A DNA stretch of 64,000 bases from Pelobates cultripes. Its lineage: Eukaryota > Chordata > Amphibia > Anura > Pelobatidae. The notes under the pieces are model-generated. The model made no database searches and had not been told where the DNA came from. It worked only from the letters and a program-made list of their open reading frames with translations. The stretch lies in contig OW240913.1 in NCBI GenBank assembly GCA_933207985.1, positions 360,211,699 through 360,275,698 of the forward strand, given 5' to 3'. A program made the position numbers and the translations under genes. This document shows positions 59,826 through 64,000 of this stretch, piece after piece (position 1 is the stretch's first letter; the number at the start of each line of letters is the position of its first letter).

Positions 59826-61246
59826 GCTACAAGTCTTACTTGACATTTAAAGGAACACTCAACAACATTACAATTTGACGTAGCGGTTATTGTGCATATA
59901 CCTGTATTCTGTCCTTTTTCCCAGACAATGTAAAGCATTTTTTACATTAGGCTGGAAACATGCTTCTAATGGCTCTCAGACAGACAGCCACTAGAGATGC
60001 TTCATCCTTAAGACCTTTTGGTGCCATTATACACAGCGTAACATGCTAATGGTACTTCTCTATGAGAAGCATTGGCTTGGAAGATCTCAACAATTTACAT
60101 ATATGCACCGTGTGTCGAAGCATCTGACAGGAATGGAGATTATCAGAATTTTGTCATTGTGGACGGATCAGACTGCAACGAGGAGACTGCACTGGGACTG
60201 GAATACAGGAAGTTACTTTCTTCATCAAGGGGTGCATAATAAAAAAACAAAAAAAAACCATTTCTAACCAAAGGGAAACGTGTTTATTTTTTAAAACATT
60301 GTTTTAAGATGTGCCATATGTTTTACACAGAAAGAATTCCATAAGGATCAACTTATATTTTCATTCCACCCATCAATCCACAGTATAAAAGGTAAAATAT
60401 AACCTGAACTGAAGAAAACCAGACCGAATTTTATACATAATTTCTGATATTTTATGTCAGTTTACTTGGTATGTATTTATTTTCCATGTACTATATACAA
60501 TATGTTGCAAGAAAAACATGTACAAACAAGAGAAATATTAACATGATGGACAAATCACACAATAGTGCAGAGGAAAAAAATGGTTATTTTCGGAACCTGG
60601 AATTGTGTACAATTTGACCATAGCAGAAAAAAGAAGCTGTATACAAACACTGTTACATATACACACACACACACACTGTTAGACATATATACACACACAG
60701 TGTTACACATATACACAGTCACATACACACGCACTATTGCACACACTCAGTTTCTGGTGCAATATGCTGGGCATTGTGGGGGAGCAGATGTTAGTTACTA
60801 CTCCCTCGCAACTTGAGTCCCTGGCCAGTCCTTTCGTTCACACCCCAGACCCAGCAGCCCACCACCTCTCTTTGCTACCTGCATGGCCATGGTTCCAGCC
60901 ACTCGTACTGCCTCTTGTCTTGCTCCTGTGCACTGCTGTCCTGGAAAGTGAATTTTATTCAGGCCTAATTTGGGGGCTTAGCGGGCCATATGCTTGACAT
61001 CCTGGATTTAGCTGAAAGCTAGTACCACACAGGCTCTCACATATATTTCCAGAGACTGCAGTCAACATACAGGTTGTTACACATCTTCTCGGTATGTCTA
61101 ATACTTCATACATTCTGGATCTCCATTAGAGATTTGATCACATCCACTACCAAACTCAATCTTCTTTTCTATTTCTCCGAAGTGTCCCTTTTAACGAATG
61201 ACATTTCATATTTAGGACCCAAATACCTTTGTCCATTTTTTCTAAC
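59826..61246. other. No gene seen; CA microsatellite
   Basis: 60650-60740 is a CA-rich microsatellite. The frame 60737-60997 is repeat-like. No gene signal. Confidence 0.45.
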
Positions 61247-61250
61247 TTAA

Positions 61251-61440
61251 AGGACCACTATAGTGCCAGGAAAACATACTCGTTTTCCTGGCACTATAGT
61301 GCCCTGAGAGTGCCCCCACCTTCAGGGTCCCCCTTCCGCTGGGCTGGATGGAGAGGAAGGGGTTAAGCTTACCTCTTTTTCCAGCGCCGGGCGGGGAGCT
61401 CTCCTCCTCCTCTCCTCCCTCTTCTCCTCCTCTTCGGCTT
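61251..61440. mobile_element. TTAA-type element, GGACCACTATAGTGCC family (copy 4, truncated)
   Basis: TTAA at 61247-61250 followed by AGGACCACTATAGTGCCAG and its hairpin partner at about 61282-61300. The other end was not found, so the right limit is approximate. Confidence 0.6.
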
Positions 61441-61956
61441 GCACACCAGTTGCAACAGGAACAGGGTAGACTGATCCCCAGCTTTGCATCCAGACCTGTC
61501 GTTGTATATTGTATGTCCAGGAACCACCACATCTTCTAGGCAGGTACCCCTCTGCCTGTCTGCCTTCTTTCAGGCAGATATTACTCCCGCTACCTGGGAG
61601 TAAGACAAAAAAATGTATATATGTTTATCATCTTTTTTTCATGACCACCATCTGCTCATCCAAAGCTTTTGATAGGAAGGCACTGAATTCACTGCTGTAT
61701 CATGTGACCCAGTTTTACTAGAGGTGTGTTTTACCATGCAGTGTAAACATTGCAGTTAACACAAAACTGCAGGTTTTAAAATTACAGGGAGGGCGAGTTA
61801 ACACAAGTTATAGGTGTTTTTCAATGAATTATTATGATGTAATTTCCAGTAAGTTACAGTTCCCTTTTGACCCCTTAGGTACGGAGCCAATTGTACAAGT
61901 TGCGATCAAAACAAAATGTAAACAAAACCTGGAATTTGTGCTATATGTGGTTCAAC

Positions 61957-64000
61957 CAGGGCCGGATTAACATAGGGGCTGATGGAGCTGCAGCTCCAGG
62001 CCCAGGCCCATGGAATAGGCCCATTGATTTAAAAATAAATAAATAAATAAAATTACAAAAAAAAATTATATATTTTTTTTTTACATTTTTTTTTTCACAC
62101 ACTACTCTTAGGGATTCCACCTGGCTTTTATTTTATTGGCACAGCCAGTATTTGGGGCTGCCTGGCTGGTGCCAATATTGCAGTGATACTGACAATACAA
62201 ATGCTGGTATTTTTCTCAGTATAAACAAGAGATTACTATGCAATACCAGCACTGGCCAGTAGGGATCGCTGTGTGTGGAGACAGGCAGGGATAGGAAGTT
62301 CCAGCATATCCCTCCCTGCCTATCTATACTCACTGATCTGCAGGGGTGCAGCTACAGAGAGTCCAGACAGCAACTCCCACCCTGCAGAGACAGCCTACAG
62401 CTCAGGGAAGTAAGGGATGGGGTGAAAGACTGCAAGGAGACATACACTAAGGGACATTGGGAGACATTATGACACAGCCAGTGTCCCTGGTGTCTCAGTG
62501 CCCCCTAGTCTCCCAGTGACCCCAGTCTGCCAGTGTCTCACTGTCCCCATATCTCATAGTGCCTCCATGTCTCTCAGTGCCTCAAGTGTCACAATGTCCC
62601 CATGTCTCCAAGCTAGTGTCCCTAGTGTCTGTGGCCCTGGTGTCTCAGTGTCCCCATGTCTCCCAGTGCCCCCATGTCTCAATGTCCCCATGTCCCCCAG
62701 CCAGTGTCTCTAGTGTCTGTGTCCCTGGTGTCTGTGTCCCCATGTCTTCAAGTGTCCCCTATTTTTCCATTGTCCCCATGTGTCCCAGCCAGAGTCCCCT
62801 AGTCTCCCAGTGTCACTGGTGTCTCAGTGTCCCTAGTTCCCCCCTTTTTCCTAGTATCCTAGTGACATGGGGATCCTGGGATACATGGGGACACAGGGAG
62901 ACATGGGGCATTGAGACACTGTGATACATAGGATCACTGGGAGACCTGGGGACACGACACTAGGGGACACATGGGGCACTGAGACACTGATACATAGGAA
63001 CACTGAGACTTGGAGTAATCGACACATGGGGGCACTGAGCCATGAGGGCACTGAGAGACATGGGGGCACTGGGAGGAATCCATCTATACAGCAGAATCAA
63101 ACTAAGTAGTTTTTTGGTGATTTTACAGAATTTTCTCTTATGTCACTCCTTGTGATTTACATCATGTGATGTCACCAATACATATTTAATTATGCAAATT
63201 AGTAAGGCCGGTATGTTTTTCCAAGAAAGATGGCAACCCTAACTACTTTTCACATACTCTTACTTAAGTATGGAAACTTAAGAGGGATGTATGGGAACAA
63301 AGCATTCAATGTGGACGACAATGAATATAGTTAAAGGACACTATAGTCACCAGAACAGCTAGCTTATTGAATTTGTTCTGAGTGAGTAAAATCATTACTG
63401 ATCGGAAGCTTTTACTTATGACATATCTTTTCAGAAAATGCAGTCTTTACATGCAACCTAGTGATAACTTCACTGGCCACTCCTTAGATGTGTTAGGAGT
63501 AGCTTCCTAGGTCATGGCTGCCTAAAATGCATCAAACATTCAGTGTCTCCTCCCTCTGCATGCAGACACTGAACTTTTCCTCATAGAATTCATTAATTCA
63601 ATTCATCTCTATGGGGAAGTGCTGACTGGCAGGGCTGTGTTCAGATCATACTTTGGCTCTGACCTGATCTGCTCTTTTGTCCAGTCTCAGCCAATCCTAT
63701 AGGGAAGCACTGTGATTGGATCAGGCCACCACTTCTAATGATGTCAGCAGACTGCTTGTTTTTATGAGTCTAACAGCATGCAGAGTTACAGCTTCAGGCT
63801 TGAATATGGTAAGATTTTGCTATATTTATGGAGGCATGAGGGGCCCACGGGGGCTAGATGGTGGTGTTAATACTATAGGGTCATGAATTTATGTATGTGT
63901 TCCTGACCCTATAGTGATCCTTTAAGGTAATGCTGACTTTGGTCTCTCTAACACTGTGGCATGTTCCCTTTCTTCTACACTCACTACATACAGCTTTCCT
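61957..64000. mobile_element. Second copy of the hAT-like element, cut by the window edge
   Basis: Starts CAGGGCCGGATTAACATAGG and follows 39999 onward: T/A-rich tract, TTTGGGGCTGCCTGG block, minisatellites, internal TTAA element (63335-63921), then the same continuation (GGTAATGCTGACTTTGG). It lacks the insertion found at 40571-41023 and has one extra inverted minisatellite block at 62860-63080. The right end is outside the window. Confidence 0.85.
63335..63921. mobile_element. TTAA-type element inside the second hAT-like copy
   Basis: TTAA at 63331-63334 and 63922-63925. Same family, position and orientation as 41538-42126. Several single-base deletions compared with that copy suggest decay or sequencing error. 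Confidence 0.82.

Noticed and set aside
60737..60997. 86-codon frame with a hydrophobic segment
   Set aside because: It begins in a CA microsatellite flank and the hydrophobic run is short and Leu/Pro-biased. No supporting splice or domain signal.
1..64000. tRNA, rRNA, riboswitch or bacterial operon features
   Set aside because: No cloverleaf, rRNA signature or operon structure was noticed. The window is eukaryotic. A tRNA scan would be needed to exclude a decayed tRNA-derived SINE.

Overview
The window is eukaryotic nuclear DNA made almost entirely of transposable elements and tandem repeats, with no complete host gene. Two DIRS tyrosine-recombinase retrotransposons, a chromodomain Ty3/gypsy element, a gamma-type endogenous retrovirus (ERV), a CR1/L2-like LINE and many short TTAA-flanked elements together suggest an amphibian, most likely a frog. 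That assignment is inference from repeat content, not from a host gene. A run of exactly 100 N shows that this is a draft assembly.

Layout. 1-14064: a minus-strand Ty3/gypsy chromovirus, cut by the left window edge. Its gag is split by a plus-strand ERV (3480-12808) with two 609-bp LTRs and an ATAT target duplication. The ERV has lost most of gag, much of reverse transcriptase and the integrase core, but keeps a 631-codon env frame without a stop. 14065-16517: non-coding DNA, a perfect 22-bp-arm palindrome and two minisatellites. 16518-24387: DIRS element A (minus), interrupted by a 5'-truncated LINE (22284-24091). 24408-33611: a TTAA-flanked element, simple repeats, one possible host exon (29965-30166), a gap and a hAT-like fragment. 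33612-39420: DIRS element B (minus), which looks structurally intact. 39637-43018: a four-part nest of short elements. 43496-50164: short elements, a decayed Tc1/mariner transposase and a fold-back element. 50165-56250: about 6.1 kb of a 23-bp satellite with higher-order structure. 56251-64000: more short elements and a second copy of the hAT-like element found at 39999, running off the right edge.

How the parts work together. In both DIRS elements Gag, reverse transcriptase/RNase H and a tyrosine recombinase are encoded between inverted terminal repeats, and an internal region near the recombinase end reproduces the joined outer ends, as expected for integration through a circular intermediate. 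In element B, gag and recombinase lie in one 1422-codon open frame and the reverse transcriptase lies wholly inside it in another frame. The short elements have no transposase in the window and must have been moved by enzymes encoded elsewhere. The nesting gives a relative age order: gypsy before ERV, DIRS A before LINE, and one TTAA family both before and within the hAT-like insertion.
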